Shown here: one piece after another, positions 1 through 7,234 of the stretch
How the letters are laid out: each line of letters starts with the position of its first letter
How positions within the stretch are numbered: position 1 is the stretch's first letter
Source: Eggerthellaceae bacterium
Lineage (GTDB): Bacteria > Actinomycetota > Coriobacteriia > Coriobacteriales > Eggerthellaceae
Length of the DNA stretch: 64,000 nt
Direction of reading: 5' to 3'
NCBI GenBank assembly: GCA_015062605.1
Contig: SUUI01000001.1
Location: 186,001-250,000, forward strand
Notes under the pieces: generated by a model
Databases searched by the model: none
Told to the model about the DNA's origin: nothing
Seen by the model: the letters and a program-made list of their open reading frames with translations, nothing else
Made by a program: the position numbers and the translations under genes

Positions 1-12
1 GTGGGCACCCTG

Positions 13-44
13 CGTGAATGACCCCGATGCCGGGGTCATTCACG
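13..44. terminator. Perfect 14-bp hairpin downstream of the AOR gene
   Basis: Bases 13-26 (CGTGAATGACCCCG) are exactly complementary to 31-44 with a 4-base loop. It lies 39 bases beyond the stop of the minus-strand aldehyde oxidoreductase gene. Neither side has a clear T-tract, so it could be a Rho-independent-like terminator, an mRNA 3' stabiliser, or a terminator for a gene to the left of the window. Confidence 0.5.
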
Positions 45-82
45 TGCTTCATTATTCCGAATGTGGCGTTTTCCAACACGGG

Positions 83-1942
83 TTATCCGTAAATATCGGC
101 GATTACATCATCCATTCCGCCAACCTCTTCGAGCGACTCTCGCAGGGGGATTCCGGTTTTCGGATCAATCCCCATATGCTCGAAGAACACGTCAGCCATG
201 GTCTCGACATCGATGGTGACTCCCGTGAGCGGACCTTCCTCCAGAGGGGGATTGCCCAGAATGCGATCATCGAGATACCAGTAATCGCGCAGATGTCCTT
301 CGCGGATGTTGAACGCCTGGCGCATGAACCAGATGCGCTTACCGGCTAACGCGTATTCTTCAGGCGTAAGCTCGAATCCGCTTGCCGCATTAAGAAGCTT
401 GCGTTGGAAATCTGGTGGCAATCCGAAACCGCTGAAGTCGCAGTAGCCGCCGCAGTTGTTCATTTCCTTGGCGCAGGTACCAGCAGCATCCTCGGCACCC
501 TTGTCGTCGAAGACGTATTTGACCTCAGGAGGCTTACGACCGCTCGCGATGCCCAAACCGCCCTTGACGTGGCGTCCAGGAGATGGATCGTAGGTGTACG
601 TACGCGCCAAACCGGGCCCGAAGCGACTATCGTGCTGTGCGATCTCGATTCCGCTGGCAGTCCCAAGCGCATCGTGGCCGACACCGAAATGGTCGGCAGC
701 ATATCGCGAGCCGTTCATCAGCACGGCGCCAACGCCCTCGCCATGACAGATCTTCTCGGCAATCTTCACGATAGCGTCTGCGTTGCCCCAGTTAAGCTCG
801 ATACCGTCAAGGTCTTCAGCCGAAAGCAGACCTCTGTCAAAGCACTCCATGGCCCACGCGATCGTACCTGAACCTGAGATAGTGTCGATGCCGTATTCGT
901 TGAAGATGAAGTTGACCGCATTGATCGCATCGGTGTCGGTGTTCAAGAGCATGCTGCCGAGACCGATAGTGGTCTCGTACTCGGGACGTCCACTGTCATC
1001 GGACTTATAGCCATACGCCTCAAACCCGTACACGGCGCCACAACCGATAGGGCATGCATTGCATGCGTATTTCTTGAGACGATACAGGGGATCCATCTTG
1101 CCCGCACTAGCTGCATCCCGATCCTCGGGAGCAACATCTTCAACCGATCCCGCCCAGTTCTTCACGCCGGCATCGCCACGGCAGATGGCATTCTCGTAAT
1201 CATTGCCGGTTCCCAGTTGACCGAAGATTTGGCAGACGGGTTTGACGGGGCCTTCCTTTTCCCAAGACATAACCTCTTTGTTGAGCGCCCTGAGCACATC
1301 GGGGTCGGCTTTTTCGAGTTTGAATGTACCCGCGACAACGATTCCCTTGAGCTTCTTCGAGCCCATGACTCCGCCCACGCCGCCTCTTCCAGCGGCACGA
1401 TGCGTGTCATTCATGACCGAAGCGGTGTATGCTTTCCTCTCGCCGGATGGGCCGATCCAACAACTGCCGAGCCTCTTTTCGGCGATCTCCTCGGAGGCTA
1501 GGGCCTCGCATTCGCTAACGGTTTTGCCCCAATAGTGCGAGGCATCGCGAATCTCGCATACGCCATCTTTAATGAACAGAATCACCGGCTTTTCGGCGAT
1601 GCCCTTCACGAAAATACCGTCGACACCCGCACTGCGCATCGATGGGCCGAACGACCCACCTGAGTTCGCATCGTTCCAGCCGTCATACACGGGAGACTTG
1701 CACACCACGGTATAGCGTCCGCCCATAAGGGCTGTCGTACCGTTAACCGCACCGCTGACGAAGCCGATGACGCTTTCCGGTGCATATGCATCGGTATGAG
1801 CAGGCATTTCATCGTACAGGATGCGGGCACCGAAGCCGTAGCCACCAATCCACGTGCGAGCGAATTGCTCATCGAATTCGCGTATCTTGGTCTCGTTCGT
1901 TGAGAGATCGACGAACAGCAGCTTTCCCGTGTATCCCTTCAT
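83..1942 (-). CDS. Aldehyde:ferredoxin oxidoreductase family, tungsten-pterin enzyme
   Basis: The 619-residue product has the full length of the AOR family, whose members oxidise aldehydes to acids (or reduce acids) with a tungsten bis-pterin centre and a [4Fe-4S] cluster, passing electrons to ferredoxin in the cytoplasm. The N-terminus (GKLLFVDLS, WIGGYGFGARIL) is the family start. The cluster ligands appear as C294, C297 and C301 in CNACPIGC, with the distal ligand probably C497 or C501 in NNCGGYC. The start is supported by AAGGAG just upstream and a TATAAT-like -10 box about 35 bases upstream of the start codon. It is a single gene, divergent from an iron alcohol dehydrogenase. The true substrate cannot be read from sequence. 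The MoaD-like gene at 6906-7175 may serve its cofactor (inference). Confidence 0.93.
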   Translation of the reverse strand: MKGYTGKLLFVDLSTNETKIREFDEQFARTWIGGYGFGARILYDEMPAHTDAYAPESVIGFVSGAVNGTTALMGGRYTVVCKSPVYDGWNDANSGGSFGPSMRSAGVDGIFVKGIAEKPVILFIKDGVCEIRDASHYWGKTVSECEALASEEIAEKRLGSCWIGPSGERKAYTASVMNDTHRAAGRGGVGGVMGSKKLKGIVVAGTFKLEKADPDVLRALNKEVMSWEKEGPVKPVCQIFGQLGTGNDYENAICRGDAGVKNWAGSVEDVAPEDRDAASAGKMDPLYRLKKYACNACPIGCGAVYGFEAYGYKSDDSGRPEYETTIGLGSMLLNTDTDAINAVNFIFNEYGIDTISGSGTIAWAMECFDRGLLSAEDLDGIELNWGNADAIVKIAEKICHGEGVGAVLMNGSRYAADHFGVGHDALGTASGIEIAQHDSRFGPGLARTYTYDPSPGRHVKGGLGIASGRKPPEVKYVFDDKGAEDAAGTCAKEMNNCGGYCDFSGFGLPPDFQRKLLNAASGFELTPEEYALAGKRIWFMRQAFNIREGHLRDYWYLDDRILGNPPLEEGPLTGVTIDVETMADVFFEHMGIDPKTGIPLRESLEEVGGMDDVIADIYG

Positions 1943-1976
1943 GCGTGTCTCCTTTTTCGTACTTCAGGGTTGTTTC

Positions 1977-1982
1977 ATTATA
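1977..1982 (-). promoter_or_regulatory. Putative -10 box for the AOR gene
   Basis: The minus strand reads TATAAT exactly, 34 bases upstream of the AOR start codon. No convincing -35 box sits 17 bases further upstream, so an activator or alternative sigma factor may be involved. Confidence 0.45.
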
Positions 1983-2184
1983 CTGCAGACAGCTATAAGG
2001 CAGGCAGTCTCGCACCTTTGCACTCAAGGGTTTGGGCTTAATAAAGCTTCAGATGGCTTTTCGACAGAAGCTTATATGCTTCTCAGCACGACACGACTAG
2101 CACGGTGCGTTTGAAGCCCTGTAAGACAGCCTTGACGCCGGTTCCCGCCTCGACGGTAACAATCTTTAACAAGTTCGCCTAAAT

Positions 2185-2198
2185 CGTATGCGCATACG
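2185..2198. promoter_or_regulatory. 14-bp perfect palindrome, candidate operator
   Basis: CGTATGCGCATACG is perfectly self-complementary. It lies 27 bases upstream of the proposed -35 box of the iron alcohol dehydrogenase promoter, a position typical of an activator site, and within the AOR/ADH divergent region. No regulator gene is adjacent. Confidence 0.35.
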
Positions 2199-2225
2199 TT
2201 CAGATTGTAGCGTGATTCACGCGGT

Positions 2226-2254
2226 TTGCACGTCATCCGCAGTTGGGCTAAACT
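2226..2254 (+). promoter_or_regulatory. Putative promoter for iron alcohol dehydrogenase
   Basis: TTGCAC (2226-2231) and TAAACT (2249-2254) are separated by exactly 17 bases, about 40 bases before the start codon at 2297. The match to consensus is only moderate (3/6 and 4/6). Confidence 0.35.
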
Positions 2255-2296
2255 GACGTTGTTGCTTATCTTTCAATCGGGAGAAAGAGGTCTTAC

Positions 2297-3454
2297 ATGT
2301 CTGGTTCGTACACACAATATGCTCCTGTTCTTTATGGAATCGGTGCAGTGAATGAGCTGCCCGATCAGGTCAAGGGATTCGGAGCGAATACCGTTCTTTG
2401 CTTGTACGACCGCGGCGTCGCCGGCTGCGGCATCGGTCCGCGCATCATGGGCATCCTTCGGGATGCAGGCATCACCGCGTACGCCTTCGAAGAGGTCGAG
2501 CCCGAGCCGCCCGATTATCAAATCGACAACATTTACAACGAATACAAGGACAAGGGCATCGAGCTCGTCATCGGCCTCGGCGGCGGAAGCTGCATGGATA
2601 CGGCGAAGGGCGTAGCTTGGTTATTCACGTTCAAGAAAGAGTCCATCCGCCCGTATCTCTATCACGATTCCAGATGGATGTGGGCAGACTTCCCGCTGAT
2701 TCTGATTCCGACCGCATCGGGTACGGGCAGCGAGGTATCCCCCGTTGCCGTTATCACCGACACATCCTGCAACTTCAAGGGCGGAATTCTCGTACACACT
2801 TCGCTCGCCCTGCTGGATCCCGAGCTAACGAAGACCGCTCCTCCATTCGTTACTGCAACCTCGGGTATGGACGCGTTCTCCCATGCCGCTGAATCGATGA
2901 CCACCAAGGTCACGAACCCCAAGTCAGATGTTCTGTGCGCGTATGCTCTTTCGAACATCATGAAGTACCTGCCAATCGCCATGGATGATCCTGGCAACAT
3001 GGAGGCGCGCAATGCGCTTTCCATCTCGGCGAACTTCGCGGGCATCGCGTTCTCCTCTGCATCAGTGCATCTGGGCCATGCCATGGCCGAAACGATCGGT
3101 GCCGCCGTGCATCAACCGCACGGCTTATGCTGCGCGCTTACCGTCGCACCCTGCATGGAGTATGTTGGCGACTATACGCCCGACCGCATTAAGATGGTTG
3201 CAGATGCCATCGGAGTCGATTATGCCGATATCGAAGACGATGGCTCAGCCATCGGCCTGCGCGTTGGCGATGCGATTCGCGACCTGCTGCGTACATGCAA
3301 TATCCCCTCGTTTGCCGACCGTGGCGTTACCCGTGAGCAGATCATGGCACTCGTTCCCGATGTGGTTTCTAATTTCCATTCGCTCAAGTGCCCCGTCCCT
3401 CTGACCGAGGAAATGGCCGAGAAATACCTCGCTCGCATTTGCGATGCCTACTAA
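2297..3454 (+). CDS. Iron-containing alcohol dehydrogenase
   Basis: A 385-residue group III (Fe-dependent) alcohol dehydrogenase, an NAD(P)-linked cytoplasmic enzyme that interconverts alcohols and aldehydes or ketones. The nucleotide-binding motif GLGGGSCMDTAKG is present, followed by PTASGTGSEV. The metal-ligand region is visible as GMDAFSHAAESM and HLGHAMAETIGAAVHQPHG, containing the expected Asp and His residues. The start is preceded by GAGAAAGAGG. It is divergent from AOR and convergent with a zinc alcohol dehydrogenase, from which it is separated by a shared terminator. A role in balancing alcohol/aldehyde with AOR is plausible but inferred, and the substrate is unknown. Confidence 0.92.
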   Translation: MSGSYTQYAPVLYGIGAVNELPDQVKGFGANTVLCLYDRGVAGCGIGPRIMGILRDAGITAYAFEEVEPEPPDYQIDNIYNEYKDKGIELVIGLGGGSCMDTAKGVAWLFTFKKESIRPYLYHDSRWMWADFPLILIPTASGTGSEVSPVAVITDTSCNFKGGILVHTSLALLDPELTKTAPPFVTATSGMDAFSHAAESMTTKVTNPKSDVLCAYALSNIMKYLPIAMDDPGNMEARNALSISANFAGIAFSSASVHLGHAMAETIGAAVHQPHGLCCALTVAPCMEYVGDYTPDRIKMVADAIGVDYADIEDDGSAIGLRVGDAIRDLLRTCNIPSFADRGVTREQIMALVPDVVSNFHSLKCPVPLTEEMAEKYLARICDAY

Positions 3455-3485
3455 GCAATCGGCTTTCAAGCATTAAGGCAAATGA

Positions 3486-3516
3486 AAAACGGCGCCACGA
3501 ATGTGGCGCCGTTTCT
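3486..3516. terminator. Bidirectional terminator between convergent dehydrogenase genes
   Basis: AACGGCGCCAC (3488-3498) pairs with GTGGCGCCGTT (3503-3513) around a GAAT loop. A-rich sequence lies on the left and TTTC on the right, so it can serve both the rightward gene ending at 3454 and the leftward gene ending at 3543. Confidence 0.85.
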
Positions 3517-3542
3517 TGTTGATCGCGTTTTTCCGAAAAGCG

Positions 3543-4646
3543 CTACTTGTCCATGACGATGACGCCCTTGATGATCTCGCCGGCAGCAGAGGCCTTGGCC
3601 ACATCGTTGATCTGAGAGAACGGGAACTTGGTAACGATCTTGTCGAACGGAAGCTTGCCTTCCTTATAGTACTCGACCAGCTTCGGGATGAATTCCTTCG
3701 GCTTCGACCAACCCATGCTCACACCGTACAAGGACTTCGAACCGAGCTCACGCGGGAAGTGCCATGCTTCGATTTGGGAAGCGCCAGCATTGACGCACTT
3801 GCCAAGGAAGCTGCCTGTGTGAAGCATCGTCAGTGCCATCTTGGCATTGCCGGAAGTCTCAACTGCATTCTCGACGCCGAGCGGGCAGATCTCACGAATG
3901 GCTGCTTCAAGATCATCGACTTCCTTACGGTTGATGACATGCGTGGCGCCAAGCTCCTTAGCGAGCGCAAGCTTCTTCTCGCTGCCGCCAACGGCGATGA
4001 TGGGATCGGCACCGCAGATCTTTGCTGCCATGAGGGCCGCCATGCCGACGGAACCGCAGCCATACACGGCGAAGCTTTGCGGAGACGGATTCTCCTGCAT
4101 CTTGAGGCAGTTCATGACGATGCCGCAACCGGTCTGGATGCCGCATGCGAGAGGACCGGCGATTTCGAGATCGAAATCGGGGTCGATGACCGCTGCCTGG
4201 CTTGCCTTGCAAACCGCATACGTTGCGCACGAGCTCTGTGCGAAGAAGTCAGCGATCGGCGTGCCATCCTCGTCTGAGAGGGGCGTATAGCCATCGAGCA
4301 TGCTGCCGCCGAAGTTGATGGTCTTCCAATCGTCGCAGGCATAGGGGCCCATTTCTTCGCAGTGCTTGCATTCGTTGCACGCGCCGTAAGACATGACGAC
4401 ATGATCGCCGACGGCGATATCTGTCACGGCAGAGCCAACCTTCTCGACGATGCCGGCGCCCTCATGGCCCAGCACGATAGGAGTTTTGACGGGGATATGC
4501 CCCAAACGTGCATGCTCGTCGGTGCCGCACAGACCAGAGGAAACGACGCGCACGAGGATTTCGTCCTCACGCGGATCGGCAATCTCGAGCTCTTTGAAAG
4601 TGAACGGAGCGCCATGCTCCTCGACAACCGCTGCTTTAATCTTCAT
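3543..4646 (-). CDS. Zinc-dependent alcohol dehydrogenase, aryl/benzyl-alcohol type
   Basis: A 367-residue medium-chain dehydrogenase. The catalytic zinc site is seen as SSGLCGTDEHARLG and VLGHEGAGIV, and the structural zinc site as CNECKHCEEMGPYAC. The NAD-binding Rossmann motif is VYGCGSVGMAAL. The overall pattern, including the FGGSMLDGYTPL loop, resembles benzyl/aryl alcohol dehydrogenases of the AreB/XylB kind, so a bulky or aromatic alcohol is a reasonable guess. The start at MKIKAAVVEEHG is chosen because AAAGGAG lies just upstream and the family begins there; an upstream in-frame ATG would add eight atypical residues. It follows the flavoenzyme gene on the same strand by about 80 bases and may be cotranscribed with it. 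Confidence 0.92.
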   Translation of the reverse strand: MKIKAAVVEEHGAPFTFKELEIADPREDEILVRVVSSGLCGTDEHARLGHIPVKTPIVLGHEGAGIVEKVGSAVTDIAVGDHVVMSYGACNECKHCEEMGPYACDDWKTINFGGSMLDGYTPLSDEDGTPIADFFAQSSCATYAVCKASQAAVIDPDFDLEIAGPLACGIQTGCGIVMNCLKMQENPSPQSFAVYGCGSVGMAALMAAKICGADPIIAVGGSEKKLALAKELGATHVINRKEVDDLEAAIREICPLGVENAVETSGNAKMALTMLHTGSFLGKCVNAGASQIEAWHFPRELGSKSLYGVSMGWSKPKEFIPKLVEYYKEGKLPFDKIVTKFPFSQINDVAKASAAGEIIKGVIVMDK

Positions 4647-4728
4647 GTTGCGTGCTCCTTTCGTTCGCACCTTATAGCCTTAACTGAAGCGGAGCGGCCT
4701 TTCAGCCACTCCGCATAATCGAAACGTT

Positions 4729-6699
4729 TTACTTGAGGTTGTAGGCAGCCATGTAGCCTGTTGAGGTTGCATGGGCGATACGACCAGCATGTTCGGCATC
4801 GCCGGCAACGATGATGTCAGGGAACGCAGCCTTGACGTCCTCGGGTACCGGGAGACCACGCGTGCCGAGCGAAAGCACGAGGACATCGAACGTGACCGTC
4901 ACCTTTTCGCCAGTGTCGACTTTCTCGAAGTCGGCTTCGCCCTCGCGGATCTCGATGAGCTTGTGGCCTGGGAACAGACCCGCGCCCGTGGGCACGAGAC
5001 GTCCCATGACGTCGATGAGAGTCTGGAAATGCATGCCAGGACCGATCTTTTCAGCCATCTCGTACACGTCAACCGTGTTGCCCTTATCCTTCTCGGCGAG
5101 GAACTCGGCGGTCTCGATGCCCGTCATGCCGGAACCGACAACGCATATCTTCTTGCCCAACAGCATAACGTCACCCGAAAGAACCTGCGGCGGCGTTACA
5201 ACGCAATCGAGGTTCACGCCGGGGATGGAGCCGGGCTTGACAGGTGCAGCACCAGCTGCCCAGATAACCGCGTAGGGCTCTTCAGCCTGGATGTTCTCGA
5301 CCGTACCGGGAGTATCGAGCTTGATCTGCACGCCATGCTTTTCGCAGAAGGCACGCTGGAAGCCCATGAGCCAATCGATGCGATACTTGAACGGTGCCTT
5401 GTCAGCATAGTTGAGCTGACCGCCCGTCTGGGCCTTCGCCTCAAGGATGACAGGCTTAAAGCCGCGCTCCGCAAGGACGTGCGCCGCCTCCATGCCCGAA
5501 GGACCTGCACCGACGATGACGACCTTACGCCCGTCGCCGTCCTTGGCAGGCTTCCCAAGTTCGGCCTCGTGGCCCGCACGCGGGTTAATCGAGCAGCCGA
5601 CGCCGTCGCCCATAAGGGTCTCCATGCAGTTGAGGCAGGAGATGCAGCGACGGATCTCGTTGATGCGGCCTTCCTTCGCCTTGGTGGGCCAATAAGGATC
5701 TGCGAGGAACTGACGGGCAGAGCCGACCATGTCGACGTAGCCCTCAGCGATGATCTTGTCGCAATATGCAGGATCGCGCAGTACGGAGCAGGCGATGACC
5801 GGAATGTTCACTGCTTCTTTGACGGCCTTTGCGTTGCCGATCTTCCAGCCTTGCTCGAAGCCTACCGGCTCCCATGCCCAGTTCATGGTCTCATAGGTGC
5901 CAGCAGAAACATCGATGGCATCGATGCCGTACTTCTCGAACTCCTTGGCGATCTTCACACCCTCTTCGAGCGTGATGCCCACATCGCCAGCGGGCGTGCA
6001 ACGCAGATACTCGTCTGCGCTGTAGCGGATAATCACAGGATAATCCGGAAGCACTTCACGGATGCCCTCCATGATCTCCTTGACGATGCGGCAGCGGTTC
6101 TCCGTGTTTCCGCCGTATTCGTCAGTACGGTGATTGCTGTATGGGCTTAAAAACTCGTTGATCAGATAGCCGTGTGCACCATGGAGCTCGACACCGTCGA
6201 TGCCGGCCTTCTGGGCGCGAACCGTTGCATCGACGAAGCACTGGATGACTTCGTGGATCTCATCAACTGTCATCGCGCGTGTTGGCGCATGGGTGAGAGC
6301 AGACTCCTGGCCAGACGGGGATAAGGTAAGTCCGTCAGCCTCAGAGTAATACTCGCCCTGGTTGCCGGAATGATAGATCTCGATCATGACCGCGCCGCCC
6401 TCTGCGTGAACCGCATCGGCGAGCTTCTTGAGTTCGGGAATCGCATCATCAGTGGTGACGAGGAACTGGCGGGAGTTGCCGCCGCCGCGCACGCCAATCG
6501 GACCGCCGGGCACGACCGGCATGCATTCGGTGAGAACCAAGCCGATACCGCCTTTGGCGCGCTCGGCATAGAATGCACTCTCACGGTCGGTGCACTTGCC
6601 GTTCTCATCGCAATACGAAAGGCCCATGGGCTCATTCACAATCCTGTTTTTTACCTCCAGGCTACCGATCTTAATCGGCTTGAAAAGATTGTCGAACAT
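4729..6699 (-). CDS. Flavin/Fe-S oxidoreductase, old yellow enzyme/2,4-dienoyl-CoA reductase type
   Basis: The 656-residue product has the three-part build of bacterial dienoyl-CoA reductase, enoate reductase, and BaiCD/BaiH-type enzymes. An FMN TIM barrel comes first (residues about 1-340, with GVELHGAHGYLINEFLSP). Next is a [4Fe-4S] motif with C352, C355, C358 and C369. C-terminal FAD and NAD(P) folds follow, with VVIVGAGPSGMEAAH near 393 and VVGSGMTGIETAEF later. Such enzymes reduce activated C=C bonds using NAD(P)H. In gut Coriobacteriia many paralogues act on plant, bile or aromatic acids, and the substrate here is not predictable. The start MFDNLFKPIKIG is preceded by GAGGAGG; the in-frame ATG at 6732 lies inside a tandem repeat and has no ribosome site. 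Confidence 0.93.
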   Translation of the reverse strand: MFDNLFKPIKIGSLEVKNRIVNEPMGLSYCDENGKCTDRESAFYAERAKGGIGLVLTECMPVVPGGPIGVRGGGNSRQFLVTTDDAIPELKKLADAVHAEGGAVMIEIYHSGNQGEYYSEADGLTLSPSGQESALTHAPTRAMTVDEIHEVIQCFVDATVRAQKAGIDGVELHGAHGYLINEFLSPYSNHRTDEYGGNTENRCRIVKEIMEGIREVLPDYPVIIRYSADEYLRCTPAGDVGITLEEGVKIAKEFEKYGIDAIDVSAGTYETMNWAWEPVGFEQGWKIGNAKAVKEAVNIPVIACSVLRDPAYCDKIIAEGYVDMVGSARQFLADPYWPTKAKEGRINEIRRCISCLNCMETLMGDGVGCSINPRAGHEAELGKPAKDGDGRKVVIVGAGPSGMEAAHVLAERGFKPVILEAKAQTGGQLNYADKAPFKYRIDWLMGFQRAFCEKHGVQIKLDTPGTVENIQAEEPYAVIWAAGAAPVKPGSIPGVNLDCVVTPPQVLSGDVMLLGKKICVVGSGMTGIETAEFLAEKDKGNTVDVYEMAEKIGPGMHFQTLIDVMGRLVPTGAGLFPGHKLIEIREGEADFEKVDTGEKVTVTFDVLVLSLGTRGLPVPEDVKAAFPDIIVAGDAEHAGRIAHATSTGYMAAYNLK

Positions 6700-6722
6700 A
6701 TGCGGTTCTACCTCCTCATCCC

Positions 6723-6750
6723 AATTGACCATAGATAATTGACCATAGAT
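6723..6750. repeat. Tandem 14-bp direct repeat upstream of the flavoenzyme gene
   Basis: AATTGACCATAGAT occurs twice with no spacer, 24 bases upstream of the flavoenzyme start codon. It is in the probable 5' leader, downstream of a TATGAT-like -10 on the minus strand. Exact head-to-tail copies in this place suggest a regulator site or a slippage product. Confidence 0.6.
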
Positions 6751-6905
6751 TAATGAACAAAAAACAGCCTTTTAAACGCTACATTTCATCATAGCATTTT
6801 GGCATGCTGAATGGTATTTGTTTGAAGTCGCGATAGTTGCGTTTTCCAAGCCACGACAATGGCTAATGGCTTTTCCGAAAACAGCTTTCCAGGTGAATCG
6901 GTTTC

Positions 6906-7175
6906 CTAGCCACCTGAAACCACGGGGGTGATAACGACTTCATCCTGCTCGGCAAGCTTGGTTGCCACACCGTCGAGATGTTCAATATAACGGCCGCTTA
7001 CCACAATGCTTACGTAGTCGCTTGCATCCGTACCATCTTCGTTGAGAAGATATCGGAACTCAGGCCAGCGATCCTTCAACGCTTTCAGAAGCGACAAAAC
7101 ATCGTCTGGGGCAGGCATTTCACAGGATTTGCATCCAGTGATCTGCCGATATGTTGCAACGAACTTGACGCGCAT
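6906..7175 (-). CDS. MoaD/ThiS-family small sulfur carrier protein
   Basis: An 89-residue beta-grasp protein (MRVKFVATYRQITG...) that ends in the diagnostic Gly-Gly, VVSGG. In MoaD this terminus is adenylated and thiocarboxylated to donate sulfur to molybdopterin. The start is set by GGAGA seven bases upstream; a longer frame would add ten residues with no ribosome site. It lies between purL and the flavoenzyme, away from other cofactor genes. A link to the tungstopterin enzyme at 83-1942 is attractive because AOR genes often have MoaD-like neighbours, but this is inference. ThiS is the main alternative. Confidence 0.85.
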   Translation of the reverse strand: MRVKFVATYRQITGCKSCEMPAPDDVLSLLKALKDRWPEFRYLLNEDGTDASDYVSIVVSGRYIEHLDGVATKLAEQDEVVITPVVSGG

Positions 7176-7234
7176 GAGAAATCTCCTAACAAAATCAGAG
7201 AGCACCTCGATACTTGCAAGAATGCCGTTACGCT

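Larger units (their letters stand above)
1943..2296. promoter_or_regulatory. Divergent control region between AOR and iron alcohol dehydrogenase
   Basis: This 354-bp stretch has no credible gene. It carries the AOR -10 box near its left end, the 14-bp palindrome at 2185-2198 and a modest sigma70-type promoter for the rightward gene at 2226-2254. The middle (about 1990-2180) shows no recognisable element apart from a small AGAAGC/GCTTCT inverted repeat near 2067-2084. Confidence 0.6.

Noticed and set aside
4771-6150. 459-residue plus-strand open frame opposite the flavoenzyme gene
   Set aside because: It is antisense to a clearly conserved protein, has Arg/His/Leu-rich composition without domains, and has no ribosome site. 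Long shadow frames are expected at this G+C content.
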